Shown: positions 43,321-53,489, numbered from the stretch's first letter. The stretch is DNA of 64,000 nucleotides from an uncultured Desulfovibrio sp. (GCA_913063155.1 CAJXYU010000010.1:1-64000), one strand, 5' to 3'. The notes: generated from the letters alone by a model not told the origin. Made by a program: numbers and translations.

Positions 43321-43364
43321 GTCGGCGCAGCCGCTCAAGAGGAGAAGGGTACGGCTGCGCCGAC
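43321..43364. other. Strong hairpin downstream of the chemoreceptor gene
   Basis: GTCGGCGCAGCCG (43321-43333) pairs perfectly over 13 bases with CGGCTGCGCCGAC (43352-43364) around an 18-nt loop that contains GGAGAAGGGT, the same loop core as the hairpin at 25490-25528. A second hairpin GGAGGGATT/AATCCCCTCC lies at about 43366-43385. No clear T-run follows on either strand. Confidence 0.55.
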
Positions 43365-43404
43365 CGGAGGGATTCAATCCCCTCCTGGGGGCGAGGTGAG
43401 AAGT

Positions 43405-45462
43405 CTACTGTATTGCGGCCATCTCTGCGGCCCGTGTTTCAACCCGCGCACTTTCTGCCTCCGTTGCCGAGGCAATATCCTCCTCCGGTTTGTCGCTGCC
43501 GGAGAGCATTTCAGCCATTCTCCGGCGCAGTTCTTCGGAAAGCGCTACCAAGGCAACGACGGCTTCATGCGCATGTAAGACGCCATCGGTAAAGGATTCG
43601 GCGATTTCCCGTACCTCTTCCGTGGCCCCGGAGATCTGCTCGGAGGCTGCGCTCTGCTCCTCTGCGGCCGAGGCGATACTTTCCACATTCAGGACATTCT
43701 GTTCGACGAGGCTGATGATGCTGTCCTGGACCTCTCCCGATGATCGGGCCTGGACTGCACTATGTTCAACAACTTTGACCACTTCCCGGAAGCGTTGAAT
43801 GTTCCGGGCCGATGAGTCCTGGATGGAAACAATGTGTTCCTCCACTTGTTGGGTCGCTGCCATGGTCTTTTCCGCCAGTTTACGGACTTCATCGGCCACC
43901 ACTGCAAAGCCGCGCCCTGCATCTCCCGCACGGGCGGCTTCGATGGCGGCGTTGAGCGCCAACAGGTTCGTCTGGTCCGCGATCTCGTTGATGACGTCCA
44001 TTACCTGGCCGATGGACTGGACCTGGAGTCCGAGATTTTCCAAGCCCTTGCCGATCCTTTCGGTCAGTCCATCCACCTCTTCGATGGATGCCACGGCATC
44101 TTTGACCAACCCGGCTCCTTCCACGGCTCGGTCCCTTGCCTCCGACGCCCTTTCCGTGGCCTGGGATGAATTTCGGGTGATATCTCCTATGACGACAGCC
44201 ATTTGTTTCATGGCGATCGCCGTTTCCGTCACTCTTTCATGCTGGCTTCGGGCTCCGTCACGGATTTGTACGAGCATGGCGGCCATCTGTTCGCAGGCTG
44301 TGCCGACACGATCCGCAATTCCCTCTGCCTGGCGCCCGGTGTCGTCCATGCGTTGCCAGAGGGAGCGGACCTGGCGTTCCTGTTCCTGGGTGGCCAGCAT
44401 AGCCTGATGGGCGGCTCTGGCCTGTGCCTGTGCTTCTTCCTCCTTGACCCGGACCGCTTCCAGTTGTTCACGGAGCATGCCGACCATTTGTGTCATGTCT
44501 TTGCATAAATTCCCAAATTCATGGTTGAACTTGCCTTCAGGAAGCGTGTCCAGGTTGCCATCCGCTACCTTCCTTGAATATTGTTGCAACGCCTCAAGTG
44601 GCCGGGTGACTGAGAGCAGGATCCAGACAATACATAATACAACCAGACCACATGCGGCCGCTTCGACACCGATGACGGCAAGGTCGGCGTACTTTGTCAC
44701 CTGAGTGTTTTTTTGCAGGTAATGGTCGCGGATCCCCAAGATCACCGGTTCAAGGTCCTGTGTGGTTCTGGCCAGGGCTGCAGCGGCCTGTTCGGCGGAT
44801 CGAAGGCTGTTCCGGTACCCGGCGAAGGCAGTTGAATAGATTTCAAGTTTCTCCTTGAAGGCGGCCTTTTCCCGGGTGCTGAACAAGGCGGACCCGGCCA
44901 CTGCGGCTTTCATCTCTTTGACCAGATCGGTCATTTTCAGCAGGTACTTCTGCTCCCTTCGCAAAATGTAATTCTTCTCATGCCGCCGGATTTGCAGGAG
45001 CAGGATGGTGATCTCCGGGCTCTTCACTTCGCGGAAGATGGACTCCAGTTCCCGGGCCGACTGGATGAAACGGTTCCTCCATCCGCTGCTGTCCTTCAGC
45101 CCTATGGCAAGTTCGGACGAAGCCAGTTCCTTGAAAGTCTTGAAGTAGTCGGCGAGTAGAGCCATGGCCGTGTCGCAGCGCTTTTTCATTCCCGGGTCCG
45201 CATCCATCACGTTCCGAAAAAAAATCCGGGCCGCCTCCACATGACCTATTGTCATGTCGATGTATTGTTCCTGTTTTCTCAGTTGAAAGTTCTTTTCCTG
45301 TCTGCGGGCCTGCAACAGCTCATCATATGCGTTTCGGGTCAGGGTCATGAGTTTTGTATAATGGTCGGAAATGGTTCTGCCCGCTTTGCTCACTCCAAAC
45401 ACCAGCGCAAAGCACACGATACAAACAAACAACAGAAAGATAAGCTTGTTCCTCACAGACAT
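43405..45462 (-). CDS. Methyl-accepting chemotaxis protein with helical bimodular sensor
   Basis: A 685-residue chemoreceptor. Membrane helix about 7-25, long all-helical periplasmic domain about 26-262 with the repeated [11 protein letters not shown]...[11 protein letters not shown] pattern of HBM sensors (ligands are usually small organic acids), second helix about 263-285, HAMP, then the signalling domain with the hairpin-tip motif [18 protein letters not shown] and [16 protein letters not shown]. Flanking helices carry Glu/Gln pairs for methylation. A good sigma-54 promoter precedes it, so expression is probably linked to the neighbouring membrane-bound sigma-54 activator. Confidence 0.93.
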   Translation of the reverse strand: MSVRNKLIFLLFVCIVCFALVFGVSKAGRTISDHYTKLMTLTRNAYDELLQARRQEKNFQLRKQEQYIDMTIGHVEAARIFFRNVMDADPGMKKRCDTAMALLADYFKTFKELASSELAIGLKDSSGWRNRFIQSARELESIFREVKSPEITILLLQIRRHEKNYILRREQKYLLKMTDLVKEMKAAVAGSALFSTREKAAFKEKLEIYSTAFAGYRNSLRSAEQAAAALARTTQDLEPVILGIRDHYLQKNTQVTKYADLAVIGVEAAACGLVVLCIVWILLSVTRPLEALQQYSRKVADGNLDTLPEGKFNHEFGNLCKDMTQMVGMLREQLEAVRVKEEEAQAQARAAHQAMLATQEQERQVRSLWQRMDDTGRQAEGIADRVGTACEQMAAMLVQIRDGARSQHERVTETAIAMKQMAVVIGDITRNSSQATERASEARDRAVEGAGLVKDAVASIEEVDGLTERIGKGLENLGLQVQSIGQVMDVINEIADQTNLLALNAAIEAARAGDAGRGFAVVADEVRKLAEKTMAATQQVEEHIVSIQDSSARNIQRFREVVKVVEHSAVQARSSGEVQDSIISLVEQNVLNVESIASAAEEQSAASEQISGATEEVREIAESFTDGVLHAHEAVVALVALSEELRRRMAEMLSGSDKPEEDIASATEAESARVETRAAEMAAIQ

Positions 45463-45508
45463 GTGTCACTCCTCGTTGTGGGGATGCGTGTCGATTTCCG
45501 AATGCTTG

Positions 45509-45525
45509 TGCAACCTGTATACCAA
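45509..45525 (-). promoter_or_regulatory. Sigma-54 promoter of the chemoreceptor gene
   Basis: On the minus strand TTGGTATACAGGTTGCA matches the -24 (TGG-A) and -12 (TTGCA) elements with exact spacing, 47 bases before the start codon. Confidence 0.65.
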
Positions 45526-45936
45526 GCAAATTGATGGAATATGTTCTTGTATTCCTGTATGTTAGTCGCGCATTGAAACGGGCAAACCTCTTTGCGGGAT
45601 ACTATTTTGCCTCTTACTCGGGCAGGTCTGCTCCATTGGAGCGAAACAGGCGGAGCCGTTGTCCGGGGCGAAACCGTTTGACAGGCTGGGGGAAACAAGT
45701 GCCTCAGGGGCATCGTGGTGGGGCTGCGGGCAAAGTGGCAGGATGCGTTTCGCCGCAAGCGAGGACGTTTTCGTGGAACGCATTTTGGGTATGGCGGAAA
45801 AACGAACCCGGTACGGATACCATCGGATTCGTGTGCCGTTACGGCATGACGGATGGCATATCAATGGCGGGCATAAGGACAAGTGGACAATATTTTAGTT
45901 ATTCTCCGAAATATATTTCGCGCTTCGCCAGTCACA
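45526..45936. other. Intergenic region upstream of the chemoreceptor promoter
   Basis: No gene is supported; an open frame covering it has no ribosome site and no recognisable product. It should contain the activator sites for the chemoreceptor promoter and the 3-prime end of the sigma-54 activator transcript. A 14-base palindrome CGAAATATATTTCG lies at 45907-45920. An IR of GGCAAA and TTTGCC with a 19-base spacer lies near 45605-45635. Confidence 0.4.
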
Positions 45937-48462
45937 TCAGTTTGATGACTTACCGCTCGTTCCTATCACACTGTAGCGGGTTGAAGGCCCTTTCCCCTGT
46001 TTGACGAGCAGGCCGCGCTTCACAAAGTCGTGAAGGTCATAGATGGCTGTTCTCGTGGGCAGATTGTCACCGACAAATTCCTGGTATTCCTTGCGTGTGA
46101 CGGTTTTCCGTTGCTGAATCACAGGCCATGTCGCTTTTTGTCGTGCATTGAGGGCGGAAGGCGGGGGAGCCTCTTCGACTCTGGTTCGCTGTGGTGGATC
46201 GGAAGGGGAGTGAACGACTGGTTCTCCCTCGTCGACGGACGTATCATATTCGTTTTGCAGCTTTTCATTTTCCAGCCGTATCTCTTCCGGCTGAATCACG
46301 TCGGTTTCAGCCATGACCGCAGCCCGTGTAATGCAGTTCACCAGTTCACGGACGTTGCCGGGCCATTCGTATTTGACCAGCTTGGCGAGTGCTCCCTTGC
46401 TCAGGTCAAGGTTTTCCCGGCCGGCCAGTTGTTGTGCCTGATCCAGGTAGTATACCGATAGCAGTGGTATGTTTTCCTGATGCTCCCGCAAGGCCGGGGT
46501 GGCTATGGAGAGCACTTTCAACCTGTAATACAGGTCTTCCCGGAAGATCTTCCGTTCTATCAGAGACGGGATATCCACGTTTGTGGCCGCAATGATCCGA
46601 ACATCGACTTCCACTTCCTTGTCACTTCCCAACGGTTTGATTTTTCTCGAAGCAATGGCCCTGAGCAACGACTGCTGCACCTTGGGTGAGGCCGACTGGA
46701 TTTCATCGAGAAACAGCGTACCCGCATTGGCCTCCACAAAAGCGCCGTTACGATCTTCCTTTGCCTCGGAAAAAGCGCCCTTGACGTGCCCGAAGAGCGC
46801 ATCCAGGAGAAGGTTTTCGTCGAGCGCTCCGCAGTTGAGGGAAATGAAGGGCATGGCTGTGCGGCTGCTATGGTTGTGAATCGCCTCCGCGACCAACTGC
46901 TTTCCGGTTCCGGTTTCGCCTGAGACGAGGACATCCACGTCGGCCTGGGCGGCCTTAAGGATGTTGACTTTCATATCCGAAATGACCGGCCCTATGCCTA
47001 TGATTTCCGGAATTCTGCTCAGTTCCAGTTCCGCCAGAGCCTCCCGTTCACGCTTGAGCGGGGCCCGTTCACGCTTGTTGACGTTGAAGATCTCCTCGTC
47101 TTTGGCCTTTAATTCGACCATCTGCCGCTTCACCCGCTTGATGATGTTGTTGATGGAGCTCTGAAGTGTGTCGATGTCGAGGCCGCCGTAAGGCAGATGT
47201 ATTTCTTCCATATCCTCGAGAGTGCTCATGGAATTCACGCTGCTTGCCAATGCCCTGATGGGTTTGGTGATGATTCTTCCAAATAGGAATATAAGAAATG
47301 ATATCAAGAAAATGGAGGCGACTGTGACCAAAAAGGTCATGTCGCGGTTTTTGTATCCGGCAACAACAGGCAACTGGCTTCTGTCCACGAAGGCCACCCC
47401 GCCGTAAATTATGGGGGGAGCATCCGGGGCGTTTATGAACCTCACAGGAGCGTAACTGAAGAAAAACGAGTCGACGACCGAATTGCCGACGTGTTCTTCC
47501 GGGACCTTTGCCAAACCGCTCAATCCCGCTTTGATATCGGAAAAGGCTTTCCAATACCTCAGGTGATTCTCATTGGGTCTGAACGCGGCGTCGTGCCCTT
47601 TTTTCCCGAGTGTCCCCGTGAAGTTCTCCCGCGCGAGGTAGGTGGAGAACTCCTCATCTCCTTTGTCCGGTTGTTCCGACTGAAAAAGGATCCAGCCGTC
47701 CGAGTTCAGGAAATAACTGAAACGGAGTTCGTCGCTTCTCGGAAATGCCCACAGGGGGGATTCGGGAGAATTGTACCAGGAAAGGATGTTGCGAAGTTCT
47801 GCCGCCTTGATGGACAGGAATATCAGCCCTGGGGGAGAATTCCCGTCGCCGGGGAACAAGGTGTAGAATCGTATGACGTGTGAACGGGTATGGCGATTGG
47901 ATGACCCGGCCCCTGCCGCCGGGTAGACGACCTCCGTGATGTCGGAGAGGAGTACCGTTCCCTGCTTGAGTTGGTTCAGCCTTTTCAACTCTTCAAAGGG
48001 ATTGTGCCGCAGCGTCGTATAGTCGGAAACCGGGACTTCCGTGATGGAACCGTTCCGGCGTACGAGAAGAACAGCCTGCCCTCCCGATTCAGGAAGATAG
48101 CAGAGCTCGCAGTACGACCGGTCCCCTGAACGGAGAAGTTTTTCCAGTGTGGCACGGAGCTGTGCAGCTTGCATACTCCCTTGGGAGAGGAATAACAGAT
48201 CCGTCCTGCAGTCATCCAGGTATTGTTCCATTTCCCGTGCGATCGCCAGCGTGTGCATTTTCACTGTTCGTTCCAGCGCGATCTCGATGAAATCCTCGGA
48301 AACCTTGTAGGAGGTGTATCCGGACACCATGAGCGTAAGCACAATGGGCGGAAGAAGAGCAAGAAGAAGTTTGCCTCGAATGCCCAGGCGGCGCAGAAAG
48401 AGGGGGATAAAGGAAAGAAATCGTCTTCGGGGGGGCCTGCCGTCCATATTGCTTGCCGTCAT
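45937..48462 (-). CDS. Membrane-spanning sigma-54 activator with periplasmic sensor and winged helix
   Basis: An 841-residue protein with an unusual order. Membrane helix about 31-52, a large periplasmic sensor about 53-370 (cache-like; LIFLSIKAAELRNIL, RFSYFLNSDGWILFQ), second helix about 375-395, HAMP about 396-450, linker coil, AAA+ sigma-54 core with Walker A GETGTGKQ (515-522) and Walker B GTLFLDE (581-587), then a C-terminal winged helix (TRKEYQEFVGDNLPTRTAIYDL) in place of the usual Fis helix-turn-helix. The sigma-54 contact loop reads GAFSEA, not GAFTGA. ATG 48462 has GAGGG 9 nt upstream. It would transduce an external signal directly to transcription without a separate kinase. Likely targets are the surrounding sigma-54 promoters. 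Confidence 0.88.
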   Translation of the reverse strand: MTASNMDGRPPRRRFLSFIPLFLRRLGIRGKLLLALLPPIVLTLMVSGYTSYKVSEDFIEIALERTVKMHTLAIAREMEQYLDDCRTDLLFLSQGSMQAAQLRATLEKLLRSGDRSYCELCYLPESGGQAVLLVRRNGSITEVPVSDYTTLRHNPFEELKRLNQLKQGTVLLSDITEVVYPAAGAGSSNRHTRSHVIRFYTLFPGDGNSPPGLIFLSIKAAELRNILSWYNSPESPLWAFPRSDELRFSYFLNSDGWILFQSEQPDKGDEEFSTYLARENFTGTLGKKGHDAAFRPNENHLRYWKAFSDIKAGLSGLAKVPEEHVGNSVVDSFFFSYAPVRFINAPDAPPIIYGGVAFVDRSQLPVVAGYKNRDMTFLVTVASIFLISFLIFLFGRIITKPIRALASSVNSMSTLEDMEEIHLPYGGLDIDTLQSSINNIIKRVKRQMVELKAKDEEIFNVNKRERAPLKREREALAELELSRIPEIIGIGPVISDMKVNILKAAQADVDVLVSGETGTGKQLVAEAIHNHSSRTAMPFISLNCGALDENLLLDALFGHVKGAFSEAKEDRNGAFVEANAGTLFLDEIQSASPKVQQSLLRAIASRKIKPLGSDKEVEVDVRIIAATNVDIPSLIERKIFREDLYYRLKVLSIATPALREHQENIPLLSVYYLDQAQQLAGRENLDLSKGALAKLVKYEWPGNVRELVNCITRAAVMAETDVIQPEEIRLENEKLQNEYDTSVDEGEPVVHSPSDPPQRTRVEEAPPPSALNARQKATWPVIQQRKTVTRKEYQEFVGDNLPTRTAIYDLHDFVKRGLLVKQGKGPSTRYSVIGTSGKSSN

Positions 48463-48556
48463 TGGAGTCACCCTCTTGCGGAGTATGAAATATAGATAAA
48501 ACGTTTCTTGTCTTTTCACTGCGTTAAGACCTTCGGCCATCCGCTGTCAACCGTTT

Positions 48557-48573
48557 TTGGCATGCAGGTTGCT
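48557..48573 (+). promoter_or_regulatory. Sigma-54 promoter of the first cache histidine kinase
   Basis: TTGGCATGCAGGTTGCT is an almost ideal -24/-12 element (TGGCA, TTGCT, exact spacing), 117 bases before the kinase start. It is nearly identical to the element at 53709-53724. A TATAAT at 48633-48638 could give a second, sigma-70 start. Confidence 0.72.
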
Positions 48574-48690
48574 GAATATTCAATTCATGCAAGAGTGAAA
48601 ATGGATATATTTTGCGTGAATTGTTAACTTATTATAATTATTTCTTTTATACAAAAGACAACTTGCAATTAAAGAGCAAAGAAATACGGC

Positions 48691-50394
48691 ATGAATACGG
48701 AAAACATATTCAAAGGGATTCACAAACTGCTTTTTGTGTCCATGACGGTTATTCCGGCCGTACTGTTGTTGCTGAGCGCCGCCATCGGATATTACTTCTA
48801 TTCCAAAACTACCGAATGGCTCGCCGTTTCCGCAATCGAGCAGGTCGCTGTCGACCACCAGAAAATGATCACCAGGTTTCTCTACGAGCGAAGGAAGGAT
48901 CTCGAATCGCTGCTGGCCACGATTCCAATATCCCGGCTGAGGGAGCACGAACAATTGGCCGGGATGAAGCGGGCTTTTGGAGATGTGTTTAATGATATCG
49001 GGCTGATCGGTCCGAGCGGTATCCAGGAGGCTTATGCCGGGCAGTACGATCTCGTCGGCAAGGATTATCTTGATGCGGCATGGTTCCGGGAAGCGGGCAG
49101 ACATGGATACTACATCAGCGATATGTTCTTGGGATACAGGAATATTCCTCACTTTGTCGTCGCGGTCGCCAGAAAGATCGACGGAAAGCAGTGGATTCTC
49201 CGGGGAACCATTGATTCCAGGGAGTTCGGCCGACTTGTTGAAAGTGTCAGCATCGGTGATTCCGGTGAAGCGTACATCCTGGACGGCAACGCCCGTTTTC
49301 AGACCAGGCGAAGGTCGGGGGGGGAACTTTTGGAGAAGGACACCGCTCGATATCCGCCTCAAGAGAGAAGCATCATGACCTTTCTGGATGAAGTTGCCGG
49401 AGTTTCTTACCTGGCGGCGTCCGCAGGGTTGAATGATGGGAAGTGGCGGCTCATCGTCAGGCAGAAGCGCGAGGACGCCTTCCGTTCAACGTATGTGGCG
49501 GCTTTTGTAGTCGTACTCATACTTTTACTCGGCGGGGCATTCATTGTCTGCCTGGCGTTTTTGGTCAGCCGCCGCGTGGTCGATTTGCTTAAAAGGCAAG
49601 CCGACAGCGTCTGTTCACTGGAAAACCAATTGCTGCAGGCGGCCCGTCTGGCCGAACTCGGGGAAATGTCGACGGGGTTCGCCCATGAAATAAACAATCC
49701 CCTCCAAATAATGAAAACGGATTTGGCTCTGCTGGATCTGCTCCTGAAGGATTTGAGCGGCCAGGGGCTCGACGACGGCCTGCGGGATGAAGTCATCGAG
49801 ATCGCCGAACAGTTTAAAATACAGATTGAAAGATGCGCGGGCATTACCCGCGAGATACTCCGTTTCGGCAGGCAATACGGTCCGGATCTGCAATTGATGG
49901 ACCTTGCCGACTACTTGCCCGGAATAGGGAAGATGGTTGAACGGAAGGCGGCAGTGAACGGCATAAATCTCCATTTTGAAATGGATGCCTTTTTGCCGGA
50001 GATCAAAGCCGACCCGGGGCAGCTGCAACAGGTCATGATAAACCTTCTGAACAACGCCATCCACGCAGTGGTGGAGAAGCACGGCCCCAGCGGAGGGGAA
50101 ATCGCGGTGACGGCATCCGGAGACGCGCAGGGAAACGCGATGGTGAAGGTTGCCGACAACGGATCGGGCATCAGCCCGGAACGTCTGCAGAAGGTGTTTC
50201 TTCCCTTCTATACGACCAAGGCCCCGGGAGAGGGGACAGGAATGGGATTGTCCGTGTGTCACAGCATAATCGACTCGCTTGGCGGACAACTTCTCGTGAG
50301 CAGCCGGAAAGGAGAGGGGACGGTTTTCACCATCACCTTGCCGGGTGTCGTCGGAAGTGCTTCCTTAAAAAACTCCAGCGGTGCCAGGGAATAA
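48691..50394 (+). CDS. Cache-domain sensor histidine kinase 1 (system B)
   Basis: A 567-residue kinase with membrane helices at about 12-36 and 268-292 enclosing a double-cache periplasmic sensor. The sensor signature DYLDAAWFREAGRHG-YYISDMFLGYRNIPHF is shared almost exactly with the kinase at 60911, so both probably sense the same ligand. The cytoplasmic part has His332 in [11 protein letters not shown] and an ATPase domain (NLLNNAIHAVVE, DNGSGISPE, GEGTGMGLSVC). There is no HAMP or PAS. It has no adjacent cognate regulator; the lone receivers of the operon starting at 53774 are candidates. Confidence 0.88.
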   Translation: MNTENIFKGIHKLLFVSMTVIPAVLLLLSAAIGYYFYSKTTEWLAVSAIEQVAVDHQKMITRFLYERRKDLESLLATIPISRLREHEQLAGMKRAFGDVFNDIGLIGPSGIQEAYAGQYDLVGKDYLDAAWFREAGRHGYYISDMFLGYRNIPHFVVAVARKIDGKQWILRGTIDSREFGRLVESVSIGDSGEAYILDGNARFQTRRRSGGELLEKDTARYPPQERSIMTFLDEVAGVSYLAASAGLNDGKWRLIVRQKREDAFRSTYVAAFVVVLILLLGGAFIVCLAFLVSRRVVDLLKRQADSVCSLENQLLQAARLAELGEMSTGFAHEINNPLQIMKTDLALLDLLLKDLSGQGLDDGLRDEVIEIAEQFKIQIERCAGITREILRFGRQYGPDLQLMDLADYLPGIGKMVERKAAVNGINLHFEMDAFLPEIKADPGQLQQVMINLLNNAIHAVVEKHGPSGGEIAVTASGDAQGNAMVKVADNGSGISPERLQKVFLPFYTTKAPGEGTGMGLSVCHSIIDSLGGQLLVSSRKGEGTVFTITLPGVVGSASLKNSSGARE

Positions 50395-50409
50395 CCAGGG
50401 AGCCGGAAG

Positions 50410-53400
50410 TTAATCGGAGTTTTGCTCCAAGATGTCCTCACAGGTTCTGCGATACGCGGTCATGTGCTCGATCTCCCATAAGTAGTCAGGGTATCTGAGC
50501 AGGTAGAACGAAAGTGCTTGTGCGAAGTTTCGGCCGACAAGGCCATCGACCAGCAGTTGCGCCATGTCTTTTTCCTGTTTCAGGATCTGTTGCGAGACCA
50601 GAAAGACCTCCATCTCGTCTCCATTCATCTTGGACAACGTTTGCCGTAACGCTTCACGCGCCCGGGGCTTGTACATCATGATGTAAAGCAGATCCAGGGC
50701 ATTCGCGGCCACCTCGCGCACCAGCGTCGATCCTGCGCCGGCAAGACGGATGAATTTGTCCGGGGCGGTGAGCACCTTGAACATGTTCCGAGTCGGAAAC
50801 ACGATTTCCATTCGGGAAAAGACGTCGAAGACCTGCTTGAGCTTTTCCGAAAAATCCCAATGTCTCATGGCGATGTTGTACTCCCGGTCCGCAAAGCCTT
50901 CGATGACCCCTGCGACGCAATCCGATGCCAGTTTGGAAATGACGGCGGCCCAGAGTTGCAGTATTTCCGGGACGCCGGTGACGCCGGAGAGCTGCAAAAC
51001 CGTTGCGATTCCGGCATTGAAGGCGAAGGCGACCGGGATGGAGAAGGCACTTCTGAAAAAGTTGCCCGCGACCGCCTGCCGCGGAAGTCCCCGCACCAGA
51101 TTGTGCGTCGCTATGTACACGCTGTTGGTCATGGCCATCACCGTGTACAGCAACAGCGGATTGGTGGAGGTCGTGATGTTGAACATGTTGTCCAGAAAAA
51201 GGGTTTTGCAGGCCCAGTCCAGAAGCGGCACGGAAAATCCCGTGTATAAAAGGGAGTCGGAAATTCTTCCCCAGTCGATGTAGTCGTTCCAACTCAGATA
51301 GGGGGAGCGGCGGAATCCTCCTCCTCCCAGAACCGACTGGAGAATGTTCCTGAATCCGGTGATGGCGAACCAGATGATTCCTCCGAAATACGCAAGCAAC
51401 CACCAGTCCCTGGTGAGATAAAAGGTCAGGCTTGCAGGGATGAAACCGATGAGGACCTTGAGCAGGTTTTTCAGGGAACTGTTCATGCGCTCGAGATCGG
51501 GGCGGGAAAAAGGTTCCTTCCGGTCGTCGAAAAGACTCAGCCCGTTGCCTTCTTGGTTCATTCCTCCCAGGAGAACGACATTGCCGCAACCCGTATCCTG
51601 AATCCGGTAGCCGGAAATGCGCCAACGGCGACGGCTGCGACAGGCCCATCCCCGTATTCCCGGCAACCGGGCAATATGATGCAGAAGTCTTCCCCAAAAA
51701 ACATCCGTATCTCGAGGGAGTGTGAATTCGATCACTTCCGTGGCCTCTCCGAAAACAGGGATGCACATATTGGGTTGACGGGTGCGAACTTCTTGTCGGG
51801 CCTTGAAGGGAAGGGTTTCCGTGACGACGAATCCCATCCCGTGCGTCCGGCTGGATCGTCCGGTGGACCCGCTGCCGATGCTCGTCTTCAGGGGAGTATG
51901 TTTGTAGTCTTCAAGCAATGTGTTGAAGTCGGACAATACAGATTGGAGACAGCGCGTTTTTTCTTTTGCTTCCAGAGTGTTCTCTGTCCGTAGCCGCTGG
52001 ATGCCGGCCCGGATCATGCGTTTGAGTGCGACCGCATTGTGTTCGTTGATCGCTTTCTGCAAAAGGCAGAAAGGGCGCCGTTGTCGAACCTGCTCGTCCG
52101 TGAGCGACTTGATGTTGAACATCTCGAAGTGCGTGATGCGCCCCTTGCATGCATAAAGCAGTTCAATGGCGTCCTCCAGTCCGATGTCGGCCAGGATGAG
52201 AGTCAACTGGCTGGTGTGGCTTGCTTCCCGGAGGCGGGCTGTCAGTTCTTCGGGAGAAAGGCTGAGCAATTCCGGCCCCTGCATTTCAGGAGCTGGTTTG
52301 TCTGGGTCGTGAAGCTCCGGATTCGCTTTCGGGGCAAGATATCTTGCCACGATGGTGTCCGCATCCAGGGAGTTCAGAGATTCCACCTGCAGAGCCATGG
52401 CCGCCTTGGAGTCATAATCCGCCGTCACATAGGTTCTCCGAAGTGAGGCTACCCGTTTCCTGAAAAGCGGAAGGCCCATTTCGTGGATATGGTTGCCCAG
52501 ATGGAGAATAGACGGTTGTCCGGTTTCCATGCTGCGGAGCATTTCCTGGTAATCTATGCGAGGCAGCGAGACACCGAACTCGCGGTATATGGAATCGCGG
52601 TGGACTTCGTTGAATTTGCGGGCCACGGCTTCAACATATTGCGCCCTGTAAGCCAGAACCGTTTTTCCCAGCAGCATCAGTTCCTGCACCTTTCGTTGTC
52701 GGAAAAAATCGTCTACGTCGGCGGTATCCTTTAATCCGCTTGGATTCCATACGAATTTGACGAAGTCGTCTCTGAAGCGTGCCCTGAATTCAATTCCGGC
52801 CTGCACGGTGATGCCCATGACGGCTGCGGCGGAGAACAGCTCCTTGGCCACCTCCGGCGCCAGGAATTCATAATAGACTACCGTCAGGTACCGAATGCCC
52901 TTGAGCCATGCGTCCATGATCAGGTGGGTTGCCGATTTGCGCCCTTTGCTGTTGGCGTCGTGCACCCGGTTGTCGAAGCTGATCTGGTTCCACTCCTCGG
53001 GCATTTCCAGGAGGTGATACTTTTTCAGTTGTCTCCGTAAGTAACCGTTTTTTCCTGACGCAGCCCTACGGAAGTCATGCGCCAGTTTCAGCTGCATCTG
53101 GCTGTCGCCCCTGGCGCGCACAAGTTCTTTGCCGATCTGTACCAACACGCGCGCCCTGTTGTTTCGCATGCCGCCCCTGGCGGTGGTCAGCGCTTCATCC
53201 CGCAGGGCCATGAGGGCGCTGATTCGTTCCGATGCCTGATCGGATTTGAGTGATTCAAGCAAGTGCATGATGGCGTACGCTATTCTGAGCTCCCACGTTG
53301 CGGCGAGCTCCTTGATGCCATGGGGTTTGAGGGAGGGGTCCAGGATATTTTCGAACTGTGCTCGGTTCACTCCCCGGCTCAGGAGTTCATTGAGCATTTC

Positions 53401-53448
53401 CAGTAATTTGAAGTCGTCCTTGTCATACTGCAGATACTGTAGTGTCAC
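50410..53448 (-). CDS. Large protein of unknown function, soluble N-terminal part and membrane C-terminal part
   Basis: I do not recognise this 1012-residue protein. Translation probably starts at GTG 53448, which has GGAG 7 nt upstream; the open frame extends 72 codons further without a better site. Residues about 1-680 look cytoplasmic and helical. Around 200-380 the text (TVVYYEFLAPEVAKEL, GITVQAGIEFRARF, SILHLGNHIHEMG) vaguely recalls a PHP-like TIM fold, but the metal ligands are not evident. Residues about 660-900 contain several hydrophobic segments. It lies between the cache kinase and the receiver operon, convergent with one and divergent from the other, and a sigma-54-like element precedes it. 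Confidence 0.75.
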   Translation of the reverse strand: MTLQYLQYDKDDFKLLEMLNELLSRGVNRAQFENILDPSLKPHGIKELAATWELRIAYAIMHLLESLKSDQASERISALMALRDEALTTARGGMRNNRARVLVQIGKELVRARGDSQMQLKLAHDFRRAASGKNGYLRRQLKKYHLLEMPEEWNQISFDNRVHDANSKGRKSATHLIMDAWLKGIRYLTVVYYEFLAPEVAKELFSAAAVMGITVQAGIEFRARFRDDFVKFVWNPSGLKDTADVDDFFRQRKVQELMLLGKTVLAYRAQYVEAVARKFNEVHRDSIYREFGVSLPRIDYQEMLRSMETGQPSILHLGNHIHEMGLPLFRKRVASLRRTYVTADYDSKAAMALQVESLNSLDADTIVARYLAPKANPELHDPDKPAPEMQGPELLSLSPEELTARLREASHTSQLTLILADIGLEDAIELLYACKGRITHFEMFNIKSLTDEQVRQRRPFCLLQKAINEHNAVALKRMIRAGIQRLRTENTLEAKEKTRCLQSVLSDFNTLLEDYKHTPLKTSIGSGSTGRSSRTHGMGFVVTETLPFKARQEVRTRQPNMCIPVFGEATEVIEFTLPRDTDVFWGRLLHHIARLPGIRGWACRSRRRWRISGYRIQDTGCGNVVLLGGMNQEGNGLSLFDDRKEPFSRPDLERMNSSLKNLLKVLIGFIPASLTFYLTRDWWLLAYFGGIIWFAITGFRNILQSVLGGGGFRRSPYLSWNDYIDWGRISDSLLYTGFSVPLLDWACKTLFLDNMFNITTSTNPLLLYTVMAMTNSVYIATHNLVRGLPRQAVAGNFFRSAFSIPVAFAFNAGIATVLQLSGVTGVPEILQLWAAVISKLASDCVAGVIEGFADREYNIAMRHWDFSEKLKQVFDVFSRMEIVFPTRNMFKVLTAPDKFIRLAGAGSTLVREVAANALDLLYIMMYKPRAREALRQTLSKMNGDEMEVFLVSQQILKQEKDMAQLLVDGLVGRNFAQALSFYLLRYPDYLWEIEHMTAYRRTCEDILEQNSD

Positions 53449-53489
53449 TCTGTTTCTCCGAATTTTCTGCTGGTTGCAGATTCCTGCAG

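Noticed and set aside
45531..46004. A 157-codon plus-strand frame between the chemoreceptor and sigma-54 activator genes
   Set aside because: No ribosome site, no recognisable product, and it overlaps the 3-prime end of the well-supported activator gene.
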